The translations under genes and the position numbers were made by a program. A stretch of 64,000 nt of DNA, from NCBI RefSeq assembly GCF_000424445.1, contig NZ_AUJX01000011.1, forward strand, positions 30,302 through 94,301, in the 5' to 3' direction. The notes below the pieces were generated by a model. The model did no database searches, was not told where the DNA came from, and was given only the letters and a program-made list of their open reading frames with translations. This DNA comes from Oribacterium sp. NK2B42. Its GTDB lineage: Bacteria > Bacillota > Clostridia > Lachnospirales > Lachnospiraceae. Of the stretch, positions 9,457-17,535 are shown in pieces (position 1 is the stretch's first letter; each line of letters begins with the position of its first letter).

Positions 9457-10404
9457 TTACTCAAACAGCACCTTATAAAATGTGCCTTTTTTATTAGTTT
9501 CTTCCTTGACGAATTTATAGGTCATTTTATGGAATGGCGTCTGATCTTTTATATCATTCCATAAATCTTCATTATAAGCGTCGAACAATCTAAGTAATAA
9601 AATATGAGGAGTAGCATTATCACGAGGAATAACTGCATTCCATTCTTCAGGATAATAATCAAGAACTATGGAAAAGAAAGCGTGAAGCAGGAAGTAATCA
9701 TCCATGCTATTATTTGTCTTCCAGTATTCGTAGCATAGTTCGCGGGTGGCCATTAGAATCATATTATTGGTCTTTGCACTCATTAGCCAGCTTGAAATAT
9801 AGAAGGCATCCCCATCCCTTCCCGGCTTTAGGTTCTGATAGAAGAACAGGTCAGAGTTAAAAAAGTAAGGCGGTATATTCTTCTCTTCCTCTGTGCAAAA
9901 AACTGTAGCATCAAGCCACATCCCGCCATATCTTATTAACAGCTCCAATCTCAGCAAATCCGTAAGGTGCGTATGAGTAATTATACCGGCTTTCCACTTT
10001 TCTATAATGTAATCCGGGAACTGAACATACTGCTCCATATTATCAGAGGTGATGAGAACGATTTCTCTGTCTGTCAGATTCTTCTCCACAGAGTCATAAC
10101 ATTTCTGAACAAGGGACGGGGCATTTTCGATTCCTTGAAACCAACAAACCCAAACTTTATTACTTGATTCATGCGGGAGACTTTGATCGTATGCTCTATC
10201 AAAAGCTTCCAACGTTCCCCTGTATTTTCTTTCTAGCTTCTGTTTTGTTTTGAGTTGTGTTGAGAGGCGCAATATTTCAAGCGCAGTCCTGCTCTTTCCA
10301 AGAAGGGCGAACTCACCTACAGCAGTGCCGAGCGCTCCGCTCTTTGCATATTGCTTTATTAGATTCATTCCGCCTTGTTTCTGGAATGTTTCTTTAAGTC
10401 CCAT
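9457..10404 (-). CDS. Capsular polysaccharide synthesis glycosyltransferase
   Basis: 315 residues. KVWVCWFQGIENAPSLVQKC followed by LRLELLIRYGGMWLDATVFC is the pattern of the capsular-polysaccharide-synthesis/GT32-like family; the GGMWLDAT aspartate stands where the DxD metal ligand lies. GGAG is 7 bases before the ATG, and the upstream acyltransferase stop codon is 1 base away. It is probably a cytosolic enzyme that adds one sugar of the repeat unit. Confidence 0.8.
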   Translation of the reverse strand: MGLKETFQKQGGMNLIKQYAKSGALGTAVGEFALLGKSRTALEILRLSTQLKTKQKLERKYRGTLEAFDRAYDQSLPHESSNKVWVCWFQGIENAPSLVQKCYDSVEKNLTDREIVLITSDNMEQYVQFPDYIIEKWKAGIITHTHLTDLLRLELLIRYGGMWLDATVFCTEEEKNIPPYFFNSDLFFYQNLKPGRDGDAFYISSWLMSAKTNNMILMATRELCYEYWKTNNSMDDYFLLHAFFSIVLDYYPEEWNAVIPRDNATPHILLLRLFDAYNEDLWNDIKDQTPFHKMTYKFVKEETNKKGTFYKVLFE

Positions 10405-10405
10405 T

Positions 10406-11425
10406 TTAACTCTCCAATTTTCGCTGAGCTAAAGTCCACAGCCATTTCCATATTTCAATGAACATGATCAATCCAATGACCATTCCTACCCAGACAAGCA
10501 GAAAGCTCACCCACCCGTGTCCCGTAAGATACAAGCAATGAATCTTCTCAAAAACACGAAATATGACCATCTGTGCCAAATAAAGCTCCAGACTTATTCC
10601 GCTAAGATACTTCATAACTTTGTTGCCGAGTACCTTGCTGTCCACGCTTATTGCGTACATTAACCATGACATGAATAGTGCAGTATTCTTTATCATGGTA
10701 ATCGCGCCGTCATCGTTCGGCAGAAAATACCAACCCACAGTAAAGATTACAGAAACACCAAACCATACCCATCTATATCGCTGCACAAAGTCCTTGATAG
10801 CTTCTCTGTTGAGGTATACAATACCGCCTCCTATTATCCATGGGGCGCAGTATAGGAAGTTATGACGAGCTGCAAATCCCTCTATAACAAACTTGTCCGT
10901 AAAATAATAGATAGAGCAGAAAAGGCTGATGATTATGGATGATATAAATGTTAGCCCTCCTCTTCGCTTCGTCCAGCATAGATATACAATGAACGGAAAC
11001 AGCATATAGAAGAGAAAGATGACACCAAGTGTCCAACTTACCCCAATAACTTCGGGCTGATTGTTTGGAAGCAAACCGAAAACCAAGGTAGCTTCTGTTA
11101 TTCCTTCAATCACATGCGACAAACTTCTGTCCATCACAATATCAATCACAATCAGCGTGATAAAAAATGGGAGGAGTTTCTTATATCGTTTCCCATAAAA
11201 GCTGTTGAGGTCAATGTTGCCATTCTTAAAGCGCTCATAATAGCCACAGAACATACCGAAACCGCTGATCATCAGAAACAAAGGAACAAAATGTGTCCAT
11301 GATGCAACAATTGGGTTACCTACTGTTCCAAGGTTGTAATCCGCATTTGCTCTGATATGCATAGCTATGATGCACAGGCAAGAAATTGCCCGCAAGCCAT
11401 CCAGATTATCGTACCGCTCCTTCAT
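10406..11425 (-). CDS. Acyltransferase 3 family membrane O-acetyltransferase
   Basis: About 339 residues when started at the ATG at 11425 (KERYDNLDGLRAISCLCIIA), which has GAGG 7 bases upstream; a longer frame would add 40 unrelated residues lying inside the neighbouring gene. LDGLRAISCL plus a following histidine (IAMHI) and about 10 membrane segments mark the OafA/YrhL-type acyltransferase_3 family, which acetylates surface glycans. It overlaps the upstream glycosyltransferase by 20 bp. Confidence 0.85.
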   Translation of the reverse strand: MKERYDNLDGLRAISCLCIIAMHIRANADYNLGTVGNPIVASWTHFVPLFLMISGFGMFCGYYERFKNGNIDLNSFYGKRYKKLLPFFITLIVIDIVMDRSLSHVIEGITEATLVFGLLPNNQPEVIGVSWTLGVIFLFYMLFPFIVYLCWTKRRGGLTFISSIIISLFCSIYYFTDKFVIEGFAARHNFLYCAPWIIGGGIVYLNREAIKDFVQRYRWVWFGVSVIFTVGWYFLPNDDGAITMIKNTALFMSWLMYAISVDSKVLGNKVMKYLSGISLELYLAQMVIFRVFEKIHCLYLTGHGWVSFLLVWVGMVIGLIMFIEIWKWLWTLAQRKLES

Positions 11426-12644
11426 TCCAAATCCTCTTATACTCGTCTCCAATAAACGCCCAACTGTAAGCAGTACTGATTCGCTGTTTAGCTGCTGTGC
11501 CGAACTTACTTCGCCACTCAGCATCCATCTCATCTGCCCTGTCAATCAGCCCAGCCAGATCGCCATCCTTCTTGCTCCAGTACAGAGCAGCTTCTTGTCC
11601 AACTTCTTTATTGAAGCCAACGTCGAGTAGCAGGTTCAGCTCCGTACTTCCCAGTGCCTCCAAAAGGCTTGGATTCGTACCTCCGACTTCATGACCATGG
11701 AAATACCCATAGGCGTTCTCTCTGATCTTTTTCAGCAGTTCCTTGTCATACACAGTACCAACGAATTTGATGCGAGGATCAGTGCTGAAGTGCAGTGTCT
11801 CTTCCAGATACGATCTGAGCCTATCGTTAATGTTTGTGATTATCGCGAAGTCCTTCTTGCTGTGGCTCTTCATAAACTCGCGGATCATCGTCTCGTAATT
11901 ATTCTCCGGGACAAAACGGCCAACCACCAGATAGTACTCATTGGTCTTCAGACCCTTCTCCTGTAACCAGTTCACAAACTTCAAATCATCATCCGGCATA
12001 CTGCTCTTCTCAACATCCGCGCCATAGGCGATGTAAGTTGTATGCGGATGGTGATATTCCTCTTTGATGTACTTCTCGATATTCACGGAGTCGCAGATAA
12101 CTAGATCGGCATCCTTGACCATCTTTTTTTCAGACCATTTCCAATATTTGCGGACAGGCTTGGGCCACTTAGCTCGAAGAAACTCATGTCCGTCCGGATT
12201 CAAATAGTACATACCACCGATAGCCTTAATCTGCTTTACTAATCCATCAATGAACAAGCCAATGCGGCATGTGAGAATATAGAATATTGGCTTTTCTATA
12301 CCATTCTCCTTGCAGTACTGAATGCTATACTTAACCGCTGCTCGGTCATAATAAATCGCCACAGCCGGACCAATATTCGGGCAAGGGATCTTGAATACAT
12401 GAGCGTTCTTATATTCGAACTCTGAAACGCTTCCATCGTCGTTCTTCTTCAGAACTCTCACGCCATCAAGCTTGCTCTCATCCATGTGTCCGTCACCATT
12501 AGCCTTGCAGGCCACATGGTACTTGATACTATCCTCGTGCTCATGCTCACCGATGAGCCTATCTACAAACGTCTCATAACCACCATACTGCCCAATGCTT
12601 TTTGAGCCGATGATAAAGATGTGGCTTGTATTCTGCTGTTCCAT
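11406..12644 (-). CDS. DUF1972/GT4-type glycosyltransferase (Cps2T-like)
   Basis: 412 residues. IFIIGSKSIGQYGGYETFVD at the N-terminus is the DUF1972 glycine-rich donor-fold motif; the C-terminal half has VGRFVPENNYETMI and GGTNPSLLEALGSTELNLLL typical of GT4 retaining enzymes. Related proteins in streptococcal capsule loci are rhamnosyltransferases; the sugar here is not determinable. A truncated paralogue lies directly upstream at 12662. Confidence 0.85.
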   Translation of the reverse strand: MEQQNTSHIFIIGSKSIGQYGGYETFVDRLIGEHEHEDSIKYHVACKANGDGHMDESKLDGVRVLKKNDDGSVSEFEYKNAHVFKIPCPNIGPAVAIYYDRAAVKYSIQYCKENGIEKPIFYILTCRIGLFIDGLVKQIKAIGGMYYLNPDGHEFLRAKWPKPVRKYWKWSEKKMVKDADLVICDSVNIEKYIKEEYHHPHTTYIAYGADVEKSSMPDDDLKFVNWLQEKGLKTNEYYLVVGRFVPENNYETMIREFMKSHSKKDFAIITNINDRLRSYLEETLHFSTDPRIKFVGTVYDKELLKKIRENAYGYFHGHEVGGTNPSLLEALGSTELNLLLDVGFNKEVGQEAALYWSKKDGDLAGLIDRADEMDAEWRSKFGTAAKQRISTAYSWAFIGDEYKRIWNEGAVR

Positions 12645-12661
12645 TTATCTAACCAACCTCC

Positions 12662-13261
12662 TCACGCCGCCATCAGCTCTAAATTTTTTCGGCTTATTAT
12701 CTGTGCATCCCCATCAGGATTAACGTAAACCTTGGCACCTAATTTGTGTGCCTTAGATACTAAACTCCCGAAAAAAGGGCCTATCCTACATGCCAAAACA
12801 TAGATGATTGCATTTTTAATTCTATGCGTAGAAATATAATACAGGCACCACCTAAAAGCCTTAACATCATACGCAATGGCCTGAGCTGAACCAATCTGAG
12901 GAACACGTAACTTAACTACATTTGCATTATGATATTTGAAGGAGCGTACACTGCCATCTTTATTCTTCTTCACATCAGAAATCGAGGACAATTTCGTCTC
13001 ATCCATTGCGCCGTCGCCATTTGCTTTTGTGGTAATATAGTATTGAATTGTATAATTAGATGCATGTACCTCCGTCAACTTGTCAAGGAATGTCTCAAAG
13101 CCTCCGTACTGGCCAAGATTCTTTGCGCCGCGGCAGAAAATCAAGTGTACACTTTCGGTCTTATTCTCTATTCCATCGTTAGATTCTTTTCTATTGAATC
13201 CTTCATAAGACACATTCAAGTTGACATCATTTTGAACAGCCGTATAATTCTTCACCATCAT
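12662..13261 (-). pseudogene. Truncated DUF1972-type glycosyltransferase
   Basis: 199 residues matching only the first half of its neighbour: HLIFCRGAKNLGQYGGFETF, TTKANGDGAMDETKL and a VYVNPDG motif, after which homology stops and the frame ends in an unrelated tail (AQIISRKNLELMAA). The whole GT4 acceptor/catalytic half is missing, so it should be inactive unless the half-protein has another use. Upstream of 13261 sequence homology to polysaccharide genes ends and the accessory block begins, so this may mark a recombination border. Confidence 0.75.
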
Positions 13262-13438
13262 AACCTCGCAAATCTGATTGTCGAATTGGTTGGATTGGAG
13301 AGCCAGATTTCCGTATGGTTATATTTAAAAAGTAACATTCAACAAACTATATTTTCTCAAGACAACCATTTGCTCTTTTTTTGATTCAGAGTTTATGGTT
13401 GACGCTATTCCTATCTGGTCAATAAATTCTTTTAAAAC

Positions 13439-13484
13439 GTCAAATAGCCCTAAATGAGATCTGGATCTCACAAGGGCATTTGAC
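13439..13484. repeat. Hairpin, possible terminator
   Basis: GTCAAATAGCCCT pairs with AGGGCATTTGAC around an inner GAGATC/GATCTC stem. On the minus strand the stem is followed by GTTTTAAAAG, a weak U-rich tail. The 13262-13750 interval contains no gene I can support besides a short remnant; further palindromes occur there, for example CCGATG-TC-CATCGG at about 13568 and a TTTGGGTC/GACCCAAA pair flanking it. Confidence 0.55.
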
Positions 13485-13636
13485 TTTCCTCCTGTTAAAT
13501 TCCCCGTCTTCTTTTTGTTTGGGTCAAAATAGAACTTTCAAGAAACCTGTTCCACTTTACGAGACTTCCGATGTCCATCGGACGCTTCTCTCGACCCAAA
13601 AAGGGAATTTATGGAGAAATGTCAAATCCTTGATCA

Positions 13637-13717
13637 TCACCCATCCCGCTTGTTTACTGGATTCTTCGGGGTTGACCCTATTATCTCTCTATCTCCGGCC
13701 ATAATTACTGTTTTCAT
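13637..13717 (-). pseudogene. Possible 5' remnant of a nucleotidyltransferase gene
   Basis: A 26-codon frame beginning MKTVIMAG, the usual start of sugar-phosphate nucleotidyltransferases (MKxVIMAGG.GTR), diverging immediately afterwards and stopping at RDG. Only eight residues support it, so it could be chance. It begins about 38 bases after repeat copy R1, the same relative position as the genes that follow R2 and R3. Confidence 0.25.
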
Positions 13718-13754
13718 GCAATATTCTTATCCTCTATGTATTAATCAATTGTAA

Positions 13755-13857
13755 TCATCGTGGCGTCAGCCACGCATCTCACGGTTGCTCATCACCCCAT
13801 AGTTTCTGGATATCTTATCAAGAACCATGTGGTTATCCTCATCCAGATTGCTTACCA
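13755..13857 (-). repeat. Cassette-associated repeat R1
   Basis: First of three related ~102-bp elements. In the coding direction it reads GGTAAGCAATC, then GATAACCACATG, then GATGAGCAACC, and ends in the hairpin CGTGGCTGACGCCACGATG. It begins 10 bp after the stop codon of the gene at 13868. See R2 (14570) and R3 (15639). Confidence 0.7.
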
Positions 13858-13867
13858 AACATTTCAA

Positions 13868-14113
13868 TCATGCCCCGTAATCAAGCACATGTTTTACAGA
13901 TTCAACATACTCAAATAGTTTTTCTGCAGCATTAGTCGGACCATGACTCGTATCAAACCCTTCATCTTCAATGTCTTCCCATGTAATTCCACCACTTGGT
14001 CCTCGAAAAATCCTATTATATTCACACCAATCCATCGAAGAACTTAAAGAAACATCTATGTCAGTTAGCGAAATTCGGAAAGTCTCTTTATCGTGCTTAT
14101 ACTCTTTCATCAC
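13868..14113 (-). CDS. 3' part of an amber-interrupted gene of unknown function
   Basis: 81 residues as an independent frame (GTG-ATG start). It is in the same frame as the gene at 14150; removing the TAG at 14150-14152 gives a continuous protein of about 225 residues, with the junction reading DDNIIFHAL-stop-NATDDDIRHFYRVMKEY. The stop most simply replaces a CAG glutamine. Soluble and acidic; no family recognised. R1 follows its stop codon by 10 bp. Confidence 0.5.
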   Translation of the reverse strand: MMKEYKHDKETFRISLTDIDVSLSSSMDWCEYNRIFRGPSGGITWEDIEDEGFDTSHGPTNAAEKLFEYVESVKHVLDYGA

Positions 14114-14149
14114 TCTATAGAAGTGTCTAATATCGTCATCCGTAGCATT

Positions 14150-14545
14150 CTACAATGCATGAAAGATGATGTTGTCGTCCTGATCGTACTTACAGCCATC
14201 TTTCACGTGCCTTGCCAATATCCTCCCCATAACAGTACATGCGATCAGAGAGTCTGCTAGTAGTGCCTTTCTCAATGTATTAGCCACATAGAATGCATTT
14301 TCTTCGCTCTTTTCGACATATCCGTACAACTGGTTAATTTGTTTCTCCTGATTCAATTCAGTTGATAAACCTCTGATAACAGCATCTATTCGCTTCTCAT
14401 CTGCAAGTCCAGCAATCTCATGAACGGCAGTTAGAAATAAACCTGCTACAGGATTCGCAATAGATACTCCTGTAATTCCAACAGCAACAACTGCATTCGC
14501 TTCGTCTGATTTCAATACTTTTAAAAATTTCTTCTGTATCCCCAT
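14150..14545 (-). CDS. 5' part of an amber-interrupted gene of unknown function
   Basis: 131 residues ending at an in-frame TAG. An N-terminal small-residue-rich stretch (VVAVGITGVSIANPVAGLFL, residues ~19-38) could insert in or pack against a membrane; the rest is helical and charged. The same reading frame continues as the 13868 fragment. A GAGAG SD lies 5 bases before the ATG. R2 lies 25 bp upstream of the start. I cannot name the family; size, neighbours and decay fit an accessory or defence-type cassette. Confidence 0.5.
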   Translation of the reverse strand: MGIQKKFLKVLKSDEANAVVAVGITGVSIANPVAGLFLTAVHEIAGLADEKRIDAVIRGLSTELNQEKQINQLYGYVEKSEENAFYVANTLRKALLADSLIACTVMGRILARHVKDGCKYDQDDNIIFHAL

Positions 14546-14569
14546 CTATACTCTCTTTTCAACTGTGCC

Positions 14570-14670
14570 CATCGTGGAGTCAGCCACGCCAATCATGGTT
14601 GCTTATCAAGCAATTACTCCCGAATATATACTCAATCACAATGTGGTCATCACTCTCCTGGATTGCTTAT
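14570..14670 (-). repeat. Cassette-associated repeat R2
   Basis: Second copy. In the coding direction: GATAAGCAATCC, GATGACCACATTG, GATAAGCAACCATGA and the hairpin CGTGGCTGACTCCACGATG. It starts 7 bp after the stop of the PLD gene. It contains AAGCAAT and the complementary ATTGCTT, giving an internal fold not conserved in the other copies. Confidence 0.7.
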
Positions 14671-14676
14671 CTACAT

Positions 14677-15573
14677 CTATATAAATTGGTCAAGATCATA
14701 CTCGTCTTGAATATATCTTCCAGTTCCGTTTTCTTTCCACAGTATTTTATAAAACCATCTGTCATCGTGCCGACCTATTAACTCATAACTCTTAACACCT
14801 ACAGCATGTATTATCGGAAGTCCCATTCTGTTGAACCTGACGGAGGATAGATACATTTCTATCTCATATTTATAACTTGCTTCCTGTTGTCTACGATATT
14901 GCTCATCGTCTATTCCTTCAAAATACAAAGCCGATTCGTCATCATATTTCTCCGAGATTGCTATCAAGTTGCTATATACGCTAATATCAAAGTAATCCTC
15001 ATATATAATCTTGCATCTACATGAACATGTTCTTGCCACATCTACCTTGGTTTGATAATCTCCACATTGCTCCATTAACAGCATATTAAACATAGGTAAT
15101 CCGCAATATTCACATATATCCGGATTCCGAAGTAGCTTTCTGTCCTCATTAGACAGTTGCCACATTCCCGATATTCTTTGCTTATATTCAAGGATTACAT
15201 TCAATTCGTCAGAAATGGTTATATTCTCATCATTATTTGTATCTGCGTTTTTGGACCAGTTGAATGAACCAAACAAGCATTTCTTATCATCGACTATGCA
15301 TACCTTTTGATGCATATACCCATACGGATATTTGATGAGCATTATACTTGCCCCTTTATTGCAGAGAGCATTAATCAGATTTTGATATCGTCTATTTGAA
15401 TGATTGTCATCAGCAATTATTTGTATATTCACGCCTCTTGTTAGTAATTTTACAAATGTATCGTAATACCTATCAAAGCTAATCCAAGCAACAGCTATAT
15501 TTAATGAATACTCAGCTTTTGAAATCTCAGATATAACCTTATTTTCAAGGTCTTCAAAGTAAACTTTTGTCAT
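14677..15573 (-). CDS. Phospholipase D-like (HKD) nuclease-family protein
   Basis: 298 residues. Residues 1-135 form one PLD-like domain with the catalytic motif MHQKVCIVDDKKCLFGSFNW (HxK and the downstream GSFNWS). A single HKD implies action as a dimer, as in Nuc-type endonucleases. The middle carries CEYCG and CSCRC pairs that may bind zinc; the C-terminus is charged and unrecognised. It is the best preserved gene of the accessory block, flanked by R3 upstream and R2 downstream. A defence or DNA-processing role is inference. Confidence 0.75.
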   Translation of the reverse strand: MTKVYFEDLENKVISEISKAEYSLNIAVAWISFDRYYDTFVKLLTRGVNIQIIADDNHSNRRYQNLINALCNKGASIMLIKYPYGYMHQKVCIVDDKKCLFGSFNWSKNADTNNDENITISDELNVILEYKQRISGMWQLSNEDRKLLRNPDICEYCGLPMFNMLLMEQCGDYQTKVDVARTCSCRCKIIYEDYFDISVYSNLIAISEKYDDESALYFEGIDDEQYRRQQEASYKYEIEMYLSSVRFNRMGLPIIHAVGVKSYELIGRHDDRWFYKILWKENGTGRYIQDEYDLDQFI

Positions 15574-15638
15574 CTATATCCTATTCCTGCAAATGCATTT
15601 TTCGTTTAAGCCTTATGTTACTCTATATTTCTTTGTGG

Positions 15639-15740
15639 CCATCGTGGCTTGCCACACCCATCATGATAACTTATCAACCTTCAGTTCCGTATCTGCGTCT
15701 CACCCCTCATGTGGTCATCAAGATCATGATTGCTTACCAG
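15639..15740 (-). repeat. Cassette-associated repeat R3
   Basis: Third copy. In the coding direction: GGTAAGCAATCATGA, GATGACCACATGA, GATAAGTTATCATGATG and the hairpin GTGGCAAGCCACGATGG. It overlaps the last 17 bases of the upstream frameshifted gene, and its own TGA supplies that gene's stop. It ends about 65 bp before the PLD start. Confidence 0.7.
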
Positions 15741-16318
15741 GCAACCATTTCCTAATCTTCTTTATCAACTTGCAGGGATTGAAAGCAGCATTCAAAATCC
15801 CATCGTCATCCTGTGCCGCTACAAACGATAATCCTGGGACTAACAACTTCGGAGCATCCACAGCAGAATAAGCTCTCAAATAATCTTTCTCGGCATACTC
15901 CTTCTGCGTAGCCTCCACAATAAACAAACAGAGTTGATATGCTGCAAGCATCTTTATCTACCAAACTATGCTTCACGTTTGCATATACATCCCACCATGA
16001 CAACTTCTCTTTATCCCAATCTTCGAAAGGTTGAAGTCTTCTTTCACTTCCCCTCATAGCACAAGTAAGGCTTACAATACCTGGATATACGCCAAGGATT
16101 ATTTCCTTATACTGACCTATGTTTCCAAGTGCGGATCCGTCAATATTACTGCATATCTTCTTAAATGCTCCTTCTATTTCAGCCCCAAGTATGATTACTG
16201 ATCTGGTGAAGAATTCTGAATAAGTATTATCTTGTTCAAACGACACATATTGTCTGGCAGTAATGAATTCCTGTTCTATGCCAAGATATCTCTGCCATCC
16301 ATAAATTTGATCACTCAT
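15724..16318 (-). pseudogene. Frameshifted HEPN-like protein gene
   Basis: Two overlapping frames make one gene of about 198 residues. The first (16318 to ~15955) reads through LSWWDVYANVKHSLVDKD; the conserved-looking continuation LAAYQLCLFIVEATQKEYAE lies in the next frame from 15951 to the stop at 15724. A one-base indel near 15953 is the simplest explanation. The WWDxYxxVKH segment and the all-helical character recall HEPN-type proteins that often serve as toxins or antiphage RNases, but the R-x4-6-H catalytic motif is not obvious. It is the first gene of the repeat-flanked array. Confidence 0.6.
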
Positions 16319-16471
16319 TCTCGATTCCTTTATCTATTCCCCGATAGAAAGCGTGCTTAATCACCAAACTTGTTCTTGGTGTGCGGCTTGCGCCGAAAGG
16401 ATCATTAGTACACAAAATCCTATGAACCCTTACTCGTTTTCCAATCCACATCTGGCCTCGCTGCGCTCGGC

Positions 16472-16741
16472 GATATCCACAAGAGTTCTCTCATTTCTTA
16501 TGAAGGAACAAACGCTACAGAACTGATCAGTGACTTTCATAATGCTATTGATGACTACCTTGCGTTCTGCGAGGAGGAAGGATCATTTCCTGAGATAGCT
16601 TACAAAGGAAGCTTCAATGTCCGCTTTAAAAAAAGAGAAAATCATCGCTGGGCTGCTATCTATGCTATGACACATGGGCAGAGTTTAAACAGCTTTATTG
16701 AGGAAACCGTTGAAGAACGTCTAAATGCAATTCATGCATAA
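16472..16741 (+). pseudogene. 5'-truncated HicB-family antitoxin
   Basis: About 88 codons on the plus strand, opposite to its neighbours, without a start codon. ISYEGTNATELISDFHNAID followed by DYLAFCEEEG and a C-terminal RHH-like SLNSFIEETVEERL match the HicB-like antitoxins of ~110 residues; the first ~25-30 residues are replaced by unrelated sequence. No HicA toxin is adjacent. A plus-strand terminator follows. It records a separate insertion or deletion between loaP and the rest of the operon. Confidence 0.75.
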
Positions 16742-16756
16742 CTCTGCTTTCTCTAT

Positions 16757-16780
16757 GCTCCCTTCTGGGAGCTTTTTCTT
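16757..16780 (+). terminator. Intrinsic terminator of the HicB remnant
   Basis: GCTCCC-TTCT-GGGAGC followed by TTTTTCTTTTT on the plus strand, 15 bp after the remnant's stop. On the minus strand there is no U-run, so it should not stop the operon. Confidence 0.8.
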
Positions 16781-16786
16781 TTTCCC

Positions 16787-17299
16787 TTACATCTTTTTTA
16801 CAAACTCTATTCCAAGATAAAATACGGTTTTTCTGCCCATGAACTCAACCTCAACTTCTGCCTGTCTTCTGTGGAGATCCACCTTCTTTACATAACCTTC
16901 CAGTTCTGTAAGAGGTCCTGACAGGATAGTAACTTTATTCCCTTCGGCTATATCTATCTCCGAAACAGGAACTTCTTCTCCTTCTGCAACCAGCTTGCTG
17001 ATCCATCCTGACTCTTTTTCTGTCAGAGTTTCAAACAGATCCACTTCTCTTCCGATGTACTTGGTAAGAAGCGGTACGGCAAAGCTTGAAAGGTATGTAT
17101 CCAAAATATCTTCTGTTTCTACAAATATATATCCCGGGAAAAGTTTTTCTTTGACTGTCATCCACTGACCGCCAAATTTCTTTCTCATATCCCTGGTAAG
17201 ACTGTAACTTTTAAGTTTTATTTTAGAACCCACCATCTCGTCTATGAAAGTCTTCGTAATCTGTTCTTTGGCAGGTGCAGTTTGTACAACATAGAACAT
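16787..17299 (-). CDS. loaP: LoaP-type NusG-family antiterminator
   Basis: About 170 residues from the ATG at 17299 (AGGAG 8 bases upstream; an in-frame start 18 codons earlier lacks an SD). An NGN domain (FYVVQTAPAKEQ, LFPGYIFVET near residues 55-65) is followed by a KOW domain (GNKVTILSGPLTELEGYVKK). LoaP paralogues bind transcription complexes at long polysaccharide or antibiotic operons and suppress termination. It lies second in its operon, after the initiating transferase, which fits control of the ~17 kb downstream. Confidence 0.85.
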   Translation of the reverse strand: MFYVVQTAPAKEQITKTFIDEMVGSKIKLKSYSLTRDMRKKFGGQWMTVKEKLFPGYIFVETEDILDTYLSSFAVPLLTKYIGREVDLFETLTEKESGWISKLVAEGEEVPVSEIDIAEGNKVTILSGPLTELEGYVKKVDLHRRQAEVEVEFMGRKTVFYLGIEFVKKM

Positions 17300-17535
17300 T
17301 ATTTTATCTCCTGTATTTTGGGTAGGCTTCGCCATCAGTGTTGATACAATCAATCAGCACTGTTCTGAAAACGATATGTTATATTCCTGATAAACCAGGT
17401 GCCCACGCTTCAAGGTTCAACTTAAGAACATTTTGTAACTTTATCATAAATATAGCTATGTTTAGAACATAACTACTTGTTTCCACAAATACAATGTATT
17501 CTATCACATTATTTCAATAATGCAAGCTTTGAGTA

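Noticed and set aside
13755..15740. Canonical integron attC sites
   Set aside because: The repeats lack the GTTRRRY / RYYYAAC core pair and no integron integrase is in the window; only the cassette-like position is kept as an observation.
17354..17535. Separate promoter for loaP
   Set aside because: TATA-like words occur but no -35/-10 pair with acceptable spacing; nothing else supported in this gap.
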